Shown piece after piece: positions 34,763-43,108 of a stretch of DNA of 64,000 nt. A model generated the notes under the pieces. It was not told where the DNA came from and did no database searches. It saw only the letters and a list, made by a program, of their open reading frames with translations. The position numbers and the translations under genes are program-made. The stretch is from an uncultured Tateyamaria sp. (GTDB lineage: Bacteria > Pseudomonadota > Alphaproteobacteria > Rhodobacterales > Rhodobacteraceae): positions 1-64,000 of the forward strand of contig NZ_CANNGP010000023.1 in the NCBI RefSeq assembly GCF_947504105.1, in the 5' to 3' direction. Positions within the stretch are counted from its first letter, which is position 1, and every line of letters begins with the position of its first letter.

Positions 34763-37177
34763 TCAGGCACGCGGACGGGTCGTCTCGGGATCATAAGGAC
34801 CGGGTGCAATGACCCTGCAACGCACGGTCTCACCCAGCATATCCACCGTGATTTCAGTGCCTTGCGCTGCCAGATCGGGGCGCACAAAGGCGTAGGCAAG
34901 GCTCATCCCCACCCGGTGCCCCCAATCGCCCGAGGTCACAGTCCCCACGACACTGTTATCCTGCATCACAGATGCCCCTGGTTGAGCATGTGAGGTGGTG
35001 CAGTCGATCTGCAAACTCACCAGCTTGGCCACCGGTCCCTTGGCTTGCCTGACTTCAAGCGCCGCCTTGCCCAAGAAATCCTTGTCCATCTTAACGAACC
35101 GGTCCAGCCCGGTCTCAAACGGGTCGAACTCTGTGATCAGGTCGGCCTTCCAATGCAGATACCCTTTCTCCATCCGCATGGACTCGACCGCCCGCGCCCC
35201 GAACAGGCGCAGCCCATGCGCCTCTCCCGCCGCGCGGAGTGCCAGGTAGGCCGCGTATAACTGGTTGTTCGGCACATGGATTTCATAGGCCAGCTCACCC
35301 GAAAAGCTGACTGACATCACGACCGCAGGGGCAATCCCCACAAAGGCGTGGCGCACCGACAACCAGGGAAACGCGGCCGCTGACCAATCGCCACGAGAGG
35401 CGGCTGACAGCACATCCCGCGCCTTCGGTCCCGCCAGAACAAGGATCGTCCAGTCGTTCGTAAGCGACTGAAACGACACGTCAAACCCGTCCGCATGTGC
35501 GCGCAGCCAATCCATGTCGTGCCATTCGGCGGCCGCCGCCGACCCATACCAGACAGGCTCATCAGGGATGTTGGCAATCGTCGCCTCACCCTTCACGCAA
35601 CCATGTTCATTCAGCAGATAGCCAAGGCCCACCTTGCCCGCTTTCCGCGTCACCCGCCCACAGATCACGTGGTCAAGGAAGTCGTGTGCATCCGGCCCCG
35701 TGATCTCAATCCGGTTGAACCCGTTGACCTCAGCCAGGCCAACACCGGTCTGCACCGCCTTTACTTCCTCGGCCACGACATCAAACGCTTCGTCAAACTG
35801 GAACCCGTGCGTCACTTCAAAGTCAGGCGATGGCTTGAAATACTCCGCCCGCTCCCAGCCATTCACGACCGTGAATTCCGCCCCCTCTGCCGCCAATACA
35901 GGGGTCAAAGGCGTGGTTTTCATGGGCCTCCCGGCGGGCCGATGTTCATTCGGGAAATGGAACCGAAACTCGTTCTGATAATCCTCTATCGCCTTCAGCG
36001 CCGTCAGTTCGACATTGCAATGCCCTGTGAACCGGCGAGGGTCGAGGCACCATGTGTCATAGCACGCTTCGCCATGCACGATCTGCTGGGCCAACAGCCA
36101 ACCATGACCACCCCCTTCACCCAGCCCAGCGCGCAAGCCTATGATACAAAAGGCATTCCGCTTGCCCGGGATGGGTCCGACCAGCGGCGCCCCGTCGATA
36201 GTGTAGGTGATCGGTCCGTTGACGACGTTCTTGATCCCCACCTCTGTCAGCGCAGGCATTCGCTCAAACGCGCCCTCCAGCACATCCGTGATCCGGTCCA
36301 GATCGTCCGGGCACAGATCATTGGAAAAGTCGGGCGAAATCCCGTCCATCCCCCAAGTCTTGCAATCCTGTTCGTAGAAGCCCAACAGCAATCCGTTCTT
36401 TTCCTGACGGCAGTAATAGTCGCTGATCGGGCAACGCAGTAGCGGCATGCGATGTCCGGCAGCAACGATGCCGGGAATCTCGTCCGTGACGAAATACTGA
36501 TGCTCCATAGACGTCACAGGGTGATGGATACCCATCATCGCGCCCACCTCGTTCACCCGATACCCACAGGCGTTCACGACCACTTCGCAGGCGATATCGC
36601 CCTTATCTGTACGAACGATCCAACTGTCGTCCTTCAACTGCGTCAGGCCAGTCACATTCGTCTGCCGGTACACCTCGGCCCCGGCCTTGCGCGCCCGTCG
36701 CGCAAGCGCCTGGCAAAGCGAAGCGGGGTCAATATCCCCGTCATTGCCGTCCCAAAGCCCACCCAGCAGATTGTCGGTCGAGATCAGTGGATGCCTGCGC
36801 GCGCATTCCTCGGCGTCGATCACCTCGAACTCCACCCCCATGCCCCGCGCCATCGAAGCGAAATGGCGATACCCATCCATCTGCGCCTCGGTGTTCGCCA
36901 ACCGGATGCCGCCATCTCCGTGATTGTACTGCACCGGATAATCCGGATCGTCGCGCAATTCCTGATAGAGGTTTATGGAATGCGTCTTCAGCCCTACCAT
37001 CGTCTGGTTCATGCCAAAGTTCGTCACCTGCGCCGCCGAATGCCACGTGGTGCCGCTGGTCAGTTCATCCCGCTCAACCAGCACCACATCGGTCCATCCT
37101 TCCTGTGTGAGGTGATACAGGGTGGAACACCCGGCAATGCCACCGCCAATCACAACGGCACGGGTCTGGGTTTTCAT
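34763..37177 (-). CDS. FAD oxidoreductase with GcvT domain (dimethylglycine/sarcosine dehydrogenase-like)
   Basis: An 804-residue protein with an N-terminal DAO-type FAD domain (VVIGGGIAGCSTLYHLTQEGW, the HSAAQVTNFG segment where FAD attaches or stacks in this family) and a C-terminal GcvT/aminomethyltransferase part (about 430-804; GFNRIEITGPDAHDFLDHVICGRV, FEAGFDRFV-like FETGLDRFVKMDKDFLG). Such enzymes demethylate N-methylated glycines and pass the C1 unit to tetrahydrofolate. The start is ATG 37177 (MKTQTRAVV). It is divergent from an MttB homologue, which fits methylamine/betaine demethylation. Confidence 0.9.
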   Translation of the reverse strand: MKTQTRAVVIGGGIAGCSTLYHLTQEGWTDVVLVERDELTSGTTWHSAAQVTNFGMNQTMVGLKTHSINLYQELRDDPDYPVQYNHGDGGIRLANTEAQMDGYRHFASMARGMGVEFEVIDAEECARRHPLISTDNLLGGLWDGNDGDIDPASLCQALARRARKAGAEVYRQTNVTGLTQLKDDSWIVRTDKGDIACEVVVNACGYRVNEVGAMMGIHHPVTSMEHQYFVTDEIPGIVAAGHRMPLLRCPISDYYCRQEKNGLLLGFYEQDCKTWGMDGISPDFSNDLCPDDLDRITDVLEGAFERMPALTEVGIKNVVNGPITYTIDGAPLVGPIPGKRNAFCIIGLRAGLGEGGGHGWLLAQQIVHGEACYDTWCLDPRRFTGHCNVELTALKAIEDYQNEFRFHFPNEHRPAGRPMKTTPLTPVLAAEGAEFTVVNGWERAEYFKPSPDFEVTHGFQFDEAFDVVAEEVKAVQTGVGLAEVNGFNRIEITGPDAHDFLDHVICGRVTRKAGKVGLGYLLNEHGCVKGEATIANIPDEPVWYGSAAAAEWHDMDWLRAHADGFDVSFQSLTNDWTILVLAGPKARDVLSAASRGDWSAAAFPWLSVRHAFVGIAPAVVMSVSFSGELAYEIHVPNNQLYAAYLALRAAGEAHGLRLFGARAVESMRMEKGYLHWKADLITEFDPFETGLDRFVKMDKDFLGKAALEVRQAKGPVAKLVSLQIDCTTSHAQPGASVMQDNSVVGTVTSGDWGHRVGMSLAYAFVRPDLAAQGTEITVDMLGETVRCRVIAPGPYDPETTRPRA

Positions 37178-37307
37178 AGCAATGCTCCGGCTCTGAATAC
37201 GTGCCGGAACAATGGGGACAACGCCAGCGCGGTCAATCACAGCACCTCACCTTCACTGTTCTGAAAACATGTATTTGCCGTCATCAAATTCAAAGCGGAG
37301 GACTTGC

Positions 37308-37334
37308 ATGCGCGCCAAACATCGCAACCCCTGA
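37308..37334 (+). CDS. Possible 8-residue leader peptide upstream of mttB-like gene
   Basis: A strong GGAGG at 37297-37301 is followed at correct spacing by ATG CGC GCC AAA ... TGA, coding MRAKHRNP. The mttB-like ATG comes five bases after the stop and has no good ribosome-binding site itself. The short frame may serve translational coupling. Weak evidence because of its size. Confidence 0.3.
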   Translation: MRAKHRNP

Positions 37335-37338
37335 TCGC

Positions 37339-38862
37339 ATGTCCGATCCCAAACCCATGCGCAAAGGACGCTCAGCCCGGAAGAAAGCCCGGGCTGCAGG
37401 CCCACCGACGAACCCGGCCCCGCCAGGACAGTCCGGCGGCCAGTATCGCCCCCTGTCGGACACAGATCTAAAAAGCATCTACAACGCTGCCCTGCGTCTT
37501 TTGACCGATCTGGGGATGGGAGAGGTTTCTGACCGCTTGCGCGCAACACTCAAACAGGCCGGAGCACAGACGCTGCCAAATGGGCGCGTCGCCCTGCCGC
37601 GCACCCTGGTGGAAGAGGCTATTGATCAGACGCCCAAAACATTCCCCCTGCATGGCCGCGATCCCGCCCGCACCATCGAAGTTGGTGGGGACGCGGTCCA
37701 CTTCGGCACCGGCGGGGCCGCAGTCCAAACACTTGATCGGCAAACCCGGTCCTACCGACCTTCAACGCTCAAGGACCTGCATGATTTCACCCGGCTCCAA
37801 GACACGCTCACCAATGTCAGCTGGTTCACCCGCTGCTGCATCGCGGGTGACATGCCGGATGAATGGCTGCTGGATATCAACACCGCCTACGCGCTGATGC
37901 GCAACACCACCAAACCCGTTGCAACGGCCTTCACACTGGCGGAGCACGTCGCCCCCATCGTCCACATGTTCGAAATGGTGGCGGGGGGCGATGGTGCCTT
38001 TGCAAAACGCCCCTTCGTCAAGGCGCATATCAGCCCCGTCATATCGCCTATGCGCTTTGGGGCAGATGCGGTCGAAACGGTCTATGCCTGCATTGCCCAC
38101 AACATCCCGCTCAGTTGCATCACGGCCGCGCAAGCCGGGGCCACGGCGCCTGCGACACTCGCCGGTTTCCTCGCCCAATCGCTGGCCGAAACGCTGGCCA
38201 GCCTGGTCATGGTGCACGCCATCAAACCGGGCCACCCCATGGTGTTCTCGAACTGGCCGCTGGTCATCGACCTGCGCACCGGCGCCTTCGCAGGCGGGGG
38301 TGGAGAGATCGCCGTGATGAACGCCGCCTCGGCCCAGATCGTCAACCACCTCGGCCTCGTGTCAGGCGTGGCCGCCTCCATGACGGATGCCAAGGCGCTC
38401 GACGCGCAATACGGGCAGGAAAAGGGGCTGACCTCGCTTGCGGCGGCCCTCGCCGGGGGCAACCTGATCTACGAAAGCTCCGGCATGACAGCGGCCCTGC
38501 TTGGGGCAAGTTTCGAAGCCTTCGTGCTGGATGACGAGATGCACGCCAGCACATACCGCATCCTGCGTGGCGTCGAAGTATCAGAAGGCACGCTCGACCT
38601 TGCGGGCATCCATGCGGCGGTTCTGGGCGAAGGCCACTTCCTTGGCGGGCCTGCCACCATCGCCGCGATGGAGCGCGACTATGTCTACCCCACCCTCGCC
38701 GACCGCGAGACGCCAAAGACATGGGAAGACACGGGCGCACTCACGGCTTGGGACCGGGCAGCCGCGCAGGTGGACGACATCCTTGCCAATCACCACCCAT
38801 CCTATATCGATAACAGAACCGATGCCGCCATCCGTGCGGCGTTCGACATCCGATATCCCTGA
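37339..38862 (+). CDS. MttB-family methyltransferase (non-pyrrolysine)
   Basis: A 507-residue member of the trimethylamine methyltransferase superfamily. Family-like parts are YNAALRLLTDLGMGEVSDRL, VHFGTGGAAVQTLDRQTRSYRPS, PISPVISPMRF-like HISPVISPMRFGADAVE and HEMHASTYRI-like DDEMHASTYRILRGVEVSE. No in-frame amber codon is present, so it is the non-Pyl type (as in glycine betaine methyltransferase). Such enzymes transfer a methyl group to a corrinoid protein, but none is encoded nearby. It is divergent from a dimethylglycine-dehydrogenase-like gene, suggesting a role in betaine or related quaternary-amine use (inference). Confidence 0.85.
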   Translation: MSDPKPMRKGRSARKKARAAGPPTNPAPPGQSGGQYRPLSDTDLKSIYNAALRLLTDLGMGEVSDRLRATLKQAGAQTLPNGRVALPRTLVEEAIDQTPKTFPLHGRDPARTIEVGGDAVHFGTGGAAVQTLDRQTRSYRPSTLKDLHDFTRLQDTLTNVSWFTRCCIAGDMPDEWLLDINTAYALMRNTTKPVATAFTLAEHVAPIVHMFEMVAGGDGAFAKRPFVKAHISPVISPMRFGADAVETVYACIAHNIPLSCITAAQAGATAPATLAGFLAQSLAETLASLVMVHAIKPGHPMVFSNWPLVIDLRTGAFAGGGGEIAVMNAASAQIVNHLGLVSGVAASMTDAKALDAQYGQEKGLTSLAAALAGGNLIYESSGMTAALLGASFEAFVLDDEMHASTYRILRGVEVSEGTLDLAGIHAAVLGEGHFLGGPATIAAMERDYVYPTLADRETPKTWEDTGALTAWDRAAAQVDDILANHHPSYIDNRTDAAIRAAFDIRYP

Positions 38863-38872
38863 AAGGCGCGCC

Positions 38873-39274
38873 ATGACTGTCAAAGACACCCAATCGATGA
38901 TTGCAGGTATGACGCCGATCATCGTCCCCGGCGACTGGGTATTCTGTTCAGTGACCGGCGCGGACACCATCCCACCCGACGCATTCGCGGTGATCCAGGA
39001 AGCCGAAGGCACAACCCTGATCCTGCCCGAAGCAACGGCCAAGGCGGGCGGCTACCAAAGCAGCGCGGTCATGCAACTGATCACGCTTCAAGTGAATTCC
39101 GACCTCGAAGGCGTCGGCCTTACCGCCGCCGTTGCAACTGCACTGGCGGCACAGGACATCCCTTGCAACGTGATCGCTGGATATCACCACGACCATATCT
39201 TTGTGCCCAAGGCGCAGGCGGGGCTTGCGTATGCTGCGCTGCTGGATGTCCAGCACACCGCCAAGCAACACTGA
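38873..39274 (+). CDS. ACT-domain protein
   Basis: A 133-residue protein with an N-terminal DUF2241-like part (PGDWVFCSV, EAEGTTLILPEATA) and a C-terminal ACT-like half (LEGVGLTAAVATALAAQDIPCNVIAGYHHDHIFVP). ACT domains bind small ligands, often amino acids. Ten bases separate it from the MttB-like gene upstream, so they are probably co-transcribed. Function unknown. Confidence 0.8.
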   Translation: MTVKDTQSMIAGMTPIIVPGDWVFCSVTGADTIPPDAFAVIQEAEGTTLILPEATAKAGGYQSSAVMQLITLQVNSDLEGVGLTAAVATALAAQDIPCNVIAGYHHDHIFVPKAQAGLAYAALLDVQHTAKQH

Positions 39275-39393
39275 TTTGCACATTCCTTTGACTGTAGATC
39301 TTTCGGGGTGAACTGCGTCCCGAAAACCTTCTGGGGCACGGTATCGGTGTCGCGCGGACAGCACCCTGCCCCATAACTCAAAGACGCCACACC

Positions 39394-40617
39394 TCAGCGC
39401 TCGGCAAACTCATCAGAAAGAGAGGTGCTGAGAATCTGATGGCGGTCCAACACGTACAGCAGGGCTGCCGCTACTATTGCAATTACAGCCCCGATCATTG
39501 CCACACCCTGATATCCGGTCAGACTGGACCCAACCGCAAAGATCGCTGATGCAATAATCGCCCCGCCAAAGTGGTTGACCGACAACAAAGAACTGCCTGC
39601 ACCGGCCCGGTCAGCCACAAGGTTTTGCACATACCCAATAGGTATCGACAGAATGATCCCCGCACCAATTCCCGCAGGAAGAACAAGCCACCATGCAAGC
39701 TTTACGGAAGGCATAAAGCCCAAAACCGCAAGAAAGCTGCCGTAAATTGCCACACCAATCAGGATAAGAAGCGACGGAGAAAGCACACGCAGAAATCGAA
39801 CTGTGAGCATCATCACGGGAATCTCGATAAACGCTATGAGACCCGCAAACAAAGCGACGTCCGCCTCCGCACCTCCAAGATTGTTCAGAATGAGCAAACC
39901 CAACAGGATGTTATAGAGGCCGTTGGTCGCAGAAATCACACAGATCAGCACCATACGCACAAGTAGGCCCGGCTCCATGAGTTCAGACAAGGATGCCAGC
40001 AATCCGTTGCCAGACTTCTTGGTCCGGGACAGCGTATGATTACCACGCCAAAGCGTCACCACGACCAACAGTGCAACGATGTTTGCGCCCGCGACCACGG
40101 CATATGCCCCCATGACGTCAACACCTTTCGCAAGCGCGTAACCCCATATCACTGGGGTCAGTGCATATGCACCGGAAAACGTCGCACGAGACAGCGTTGC
40201 CGCATATGGCCGGTCGAGACTTGGGTTTTCGTTTGCCGCGACGACAGATATGGCGAAATACTGTGTAAAGGCCGTTGCGCCGACGGGAAACAACACCACG
40301 TGAACCAAAAGAAACGCAAGTTTCGAAGGGGCAAAGAACATCAATACCCCGGCAACCGACCCAATAATCAACGCGGCCAATAGGGCTTCTCGGAAGCGTC
40401 CGGTTTGGTCGGTATAAATCCCAACAAGTATGGACGCCACGACGCTGAAGAATGCGCCACCGGTCACAATTGCCGCGTATGCCGCGTCAGAAAAACCGAC
40501 CTTTTCGATCCCAATGATGGATTGAAAGGGACCGATCGCTGCCGCCCCGATGCCCATCAGGATCAAACCGGCAAGTGCAACCTGAAGCAGTCTGTCAGTA
40601 AGCGCCGTCTTAATCAT
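39394..40617 (-). CDS. MFS transporter
   Basis: A 407-residue protein with about 12 hydrophobic segments. The motif GIYTDQTGRFREALLAALI is the loop 2-3 signature of the major facilitator superfamily, and the layout resembles sugar-efflux SetA-type members (VLFPVGATAFTQYFAIS). GC content in this gene appears somewhat lower than that of its neighbours, with more AT-rich codons. Substrate unknown. Confidence 0.88.
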   Translation of the reverse strand: MIKTALTDRLLQVALAGLILMGIGAAAIGPFQSIIGIEKVGFSDAAYAAIVTGGAFFSVVASILVGIYTDQTGRFREALLAALIIGSVAGVLMFFAPSKLAFLLVHVVLFPVGATAFTQYFAISVVAANENPSLDRPYAATLSRATFSGAYALTPVIWGYALAKGVDVMGAYAVVAGANIVALLVVVTLWRGNHTLSRTKKSGNGLLASLSELMEPGLLVRMVLICVISATNGLYNILLGLLILNNLGGAEADVALFAGLIAFIEIPVMMLTVRFLRVLSPSLLILIGVAIYGSFLAVLGFMPSVKLAWWLVLPAGIGAGIILSIPIGYVQNLVADRAGAGSSLLSVNHFGGAIIASAIFAVGSSLTGYQGVAMIGAVIAIVAAALLYVLDRHQILSTSLSDEFAER

Positions 40618-40717
40618 GATGCCAATACGTTCGGTCCGGGTTCAGTACCGCGCGATGCCGCGCTGCTCTTGCCGACGCCCAAGCGGCACTTTCAGTGTCT
40701 GCAACGTGGTATGAGAA

Positions 40718-40794
40718 TGGTGGCGTGGGGGAGACTTGAACTCCCGACCTCTCGATTATGAGTCGAGCGCTCTAACCAGCTGAGCTACCGCGCC
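40718..40794 (-). tRNA. tRNA with CAT anticodon (Met or Ile2)
   Basis: The 77-nt gene (CCA encoded at 40718-40720) starts GGCGCGG and folds as a cloverleaf: D arm GCTC/GAGC, anticodon stem CTCGA/TCGAG with loop CTCATAA, T arm GGGAG TTCAAGT CTCCC. The anticodon CAT reads AUG (elongator Met) or, if lysidine-modified, AUA. There is one C-A mismatch at acceptor position 5-68 (GGCGCGG with CCACGCC). Confidence 0.92.
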
Positions 40795-40841
40795 ATGGAC
40801 GCGTGACCTATGCCAGCGCCTCAGAGTCGTCAAGCCAGAAA

Positions 40842-41891
40842 TCAGGACTTTGTCGACCGGACTGTTTCGATCATCAGCGCCACGTTGTCCGGGTCCGCAT
40901 CCGGTGTGATTCCGTGGCCCAGGTTGAAGATGTGCGGCCCCTTGGAAAAGGCCTGCACGATGGCGCGCGTCTCGTCCACCAAGGCCTGACCGCCCGTCAC
41001 CATGTGGGATGAGGCCAGGTTGCCCTGCACACAGCCAGCTGTCTGCACATTGGCAGCGGCCCACTCAGGCGACACCGAATTGTCCAGCGCCACGCAGTCC
41101 ACGCCCGTCGCTTTGTGGAAACCGATGTACCCGTCCCCAGCCTCGCGCGGGAAACCAATCACCGGGATATGCGGATGCCGCGCCTTGAGCGCTGCGGTGA
41201 TCTCGGCACAGGGGGCAACGGCGTATTTCTGAAACGCCGGGCCCTTCAGCGACCCCGCCCAGCTGTCAAAGATCTTCACGACCTCGGCCCCAGCTTCGAT
41301 CTGCGCCGACAGGTATTCGATGGTGGCGGCCGTGATCCGGGCCAAAAGCGCCTCAAAGGCGGCCACATTCCCTTGCATCAGCGCATGCGCTGGGCCTTGG
41401 TCCGGTGTGCCCCGTCCCGCAATCATGTAGGTGGCAACCGTCCACGGCGCCCCCGCAAAGCCAATCAGCGTAGTCTCTTCCGGCAGCTCCCGCCGCAGAA
41501 TGCGTACCGTCTCGTAGATCGGGTTCAGTGTCTCGTGAATGTCATCCAACGGCTTCAACGCGTCCACACCCGCCTGATCGGTGATGGTCGACAGGCGCGG
41601 CCCTTCACCCGTCACAAACCACAAATCCGCGCCCAGCGCCTGGGGCACCAGCAAAATGTCAGCAAACAGAATGGCCGCATCGAAGCCGTAGCGCCGGATC
41701 GGCTGCAACGTGACTTCGGCAGCCAATGCCGGGTTGTAACACAGCGACAGGAAATCACCGGCTTGCGCCCGCGTGGCCTTGTACTCCGGCAGATACCGCC
41801 CAGCCTGTCGCATCATCCAGATGGGTGGCGTCGGCAACACTTCACCCGCCAAAGCCCGCAAAATAGTCTTGCCGGTCCCGCCATCTTTCAT
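40842..41891 (-). CDS. hemE: Uroporphyrinogen decarboxylase
   Basis: HemE decarboxylates uroporphyrinogen III to coproporphyrinogen III. The signature [16 protein letters not shown] and the second signature [13 protein letters not shown] are both present. I start at ATG 41891 ([14 protein letters not shown]), 349 residues, because family members begin with KTILRAL; the frame is open a further 17 codons upstream through the palindrome at 41922. It is divergent from hemC. Confidence 0.96.
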   Translation of the reverse strand: MKDGGTGKTILRALAGEVLPTPPIWMMRQAGRYLPEYKATRAQAGDFLSLCYNPALAAEVTLQPIRRYGFDAAILFADILLVPQALGADLWFVTGEGPRLSTITDQAGVDALKPLDDIHETLNPIYETVRILRRELPEETTLIGFAGAPWTVATYMIAGRGTPDQGPAHALMQGNVAAFEALLARITAATIEYLSAQIEAGAEVVKIFDSWAGSLKGPAFQKYAVAPCAEITAALKARHPHIPVIGFPREAGDGYIGFHKATGVDCVALDNSVSPEWAAANVQTAGCVQGNLASSHMVTGGQALVDETRAIVQAFSKGPHIFNLGHGITPDADPDNVALMIETVRSTKS

Positions 41892-41921
41892 CACACACGC
41901 CCCTGTCTCTTCGTTTCCAGT

Positions 41922-41939
41922 TGTCAACATAAGTTGACA
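41922..41939. promoter_or_regulatory. Perfect palindrome between hemE and hemC
   Basis: TGTCAAC-ATAA-GTTGACA is a perfect 7+4+7 inverted repeat in the divergent hemE-hemC spacer. It also fits the TGT-N12-ACA pattern of PpsR/CrtJ sites, known at tetrapyrrole genes of Rhodobacter. Both promoters would be controlled from it. Confidence 0.6.
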
Positions 41940-41957
41940 CATCTAAAAGATAAAGTC

Positions 41958-42914
41958 ATGACCGTGCGCCTACCAACTCCATCCGCCCCACTCAAGATCG
42001 GAACCCGCGGATCGCCCCTCGCCCTTGCCCAAGCCCATGAGACGCGCCAGCGTCTGAGCAGCGCGTTCGACCTGCCGGAAGAGTCGTTCGAAGTCGTGGT
42101 GATCAGGGTCACAGGCGACAATCGCTCGATGATCGCCGCGGACCGCCCGCTCAAGGAGATCGGAAACAAGGGCCTGTTCACACGCGAAATTGAAGATGCG
42201 TTGCTCGATGGCAGCATCGACATCGCCGTGCACTCGACAAAAGACATGCCCACGATCCAGCCGGATGGGCTGATCCTTGACACGTTCCTGCCGCGCGAGG
42301 ATGTCCGCGACGCCTTCATTTCACCCGGCCTGACGCGGATCGCTGACCTCGCCGAAGGTGCCACGGTCGGCACCTCATCCCTGCGCCGCCGGGCGCAACT
42401 CCTGCACAAGCGCCCCGACCTGAACGTGGTCGAGTTCCGCGGCAACGTACAGACCCGGCTTCAGAAACTGGCGGATGGTGTAGCGGACTGCACATTCCTC
42501 GCCCACGCAGGGCTGAACCGGTTGAACATGACCGACGTACCCGCCACCCCCATCGAACCAACCGACATGCTGCCCGCCATCGCCCAAGGGGCCATCGGCA
42601 TCGAACGGCGCTTGGATGACACCAACACGGCCGAGATGCTGTTGGCCATCCACGACACCCCAACAGGCCAGCGCCTCGCCGCCGAACGACAGTTCCTGTT
42701 CACGCTCGATGGCTCGTGCGAAACACCCATCGCCGGACTTGCCACGCTTGACGGGGACGTACTGACACTCACCGGCGAAGTCCTGCGCCCCGACGGATCT
42801 GACGCCATTCGCGGCATCCGACAAGGGCCCATTGCCGATGGCGCGACCATGGGCACCGACCTCGCCCAAGACCTTCTGAAATCCGCTGGCCCCGGCTTCT
42901 TCGACTGGCACTGA
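41958..42914 (+). CDS. hemC: Hydroxymethylbilane synthase (porphobilinogen deaminase)
   Basis: HemC joins four porphobilinogens into hydroxymethylbilane. The 318-residue protein shows IGTRGSPLALAQAHE, DIAVHSTKDMPT, VGTSSLRRRAQL, and the dipyrromethane-cofactor Cys in LDGSCETPIAGLA (C254). The start is ATG 41958. It is divergent from hemE, sharing a palindromic regulatory region; hemF lies 2 kb downstream on the other strand. Confidence 0.97.
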   Translation: MTVRLPTPSAPLKIGTRGSPLALAQAHETRQRLSSAFDLPEESFEVVVIRVTGDNRSMIAADRPLKEIGNKGLFTREIEDALLDGSIDIAVHSTKDMPTIQPDGLILDTFLPREDVRDAFISPGLTRIADLAEGATVGTSSLRRRAQLLHKRPDLNVVEFRGNVQTRLQKLADGVADCTFLAHAGLNRLNMTDVPATPIEPTDMLPAIAQGAIGIERRLDDTNTAEMLLAIHDTPTGQRLAAERQFLFTLDGSCETPIAGLATLDGDVLTLTGEVLRPDGSDAIRGIRQGPIADGATMGTDLAQDLLKSAGPGFFDWH

Positions 42915-43108
42915 TCCCATTTCACTTTGCTAAGTAAACTTCGGGGGAGGTCGCAGACCGGGGGCAGAGCCCCAATAAACGGCGCAGTTGGCCACCCGAC
43001 CCTTCGGGGAGGATTTTTTTAAAACAGGGAAGGATGGACCGGCGCCACTTTTCTCATCAACAAGTTCCGACCTTGACCGACTCAGGCGCAAAGCAGCACG
43101 CTTGCACC

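Noticed and set aside
37339-38862. Pyrrolysine-type trimethylamine methyltransferase
   Set aside because: No in-frame TAG is present in the gene; it is the non-pyrrolysine branch of the superfamily.
39301-39325. Inverted repeat TTTCGGG/CCCGAAA after the ACT-domain gene as a terminator
   Set aside because: No T-run follows on either strand and the loop is long, so it is weak as an intrinsic terminator.
41115-41957. In-frame upstream extension of hemC for about 280 codons
   Set aside because: It is antisense to hemE; hemC family members start at the ATG at 41958.
42955-42985. GC-rich GGGGGCAGAGCCCC element after hemC, and a related one at 15545-15575
   Set aside because: This kind of GGGGCTCTGCCCC element is widespread in proteobacterial intergenic regions and no function follows from it here.
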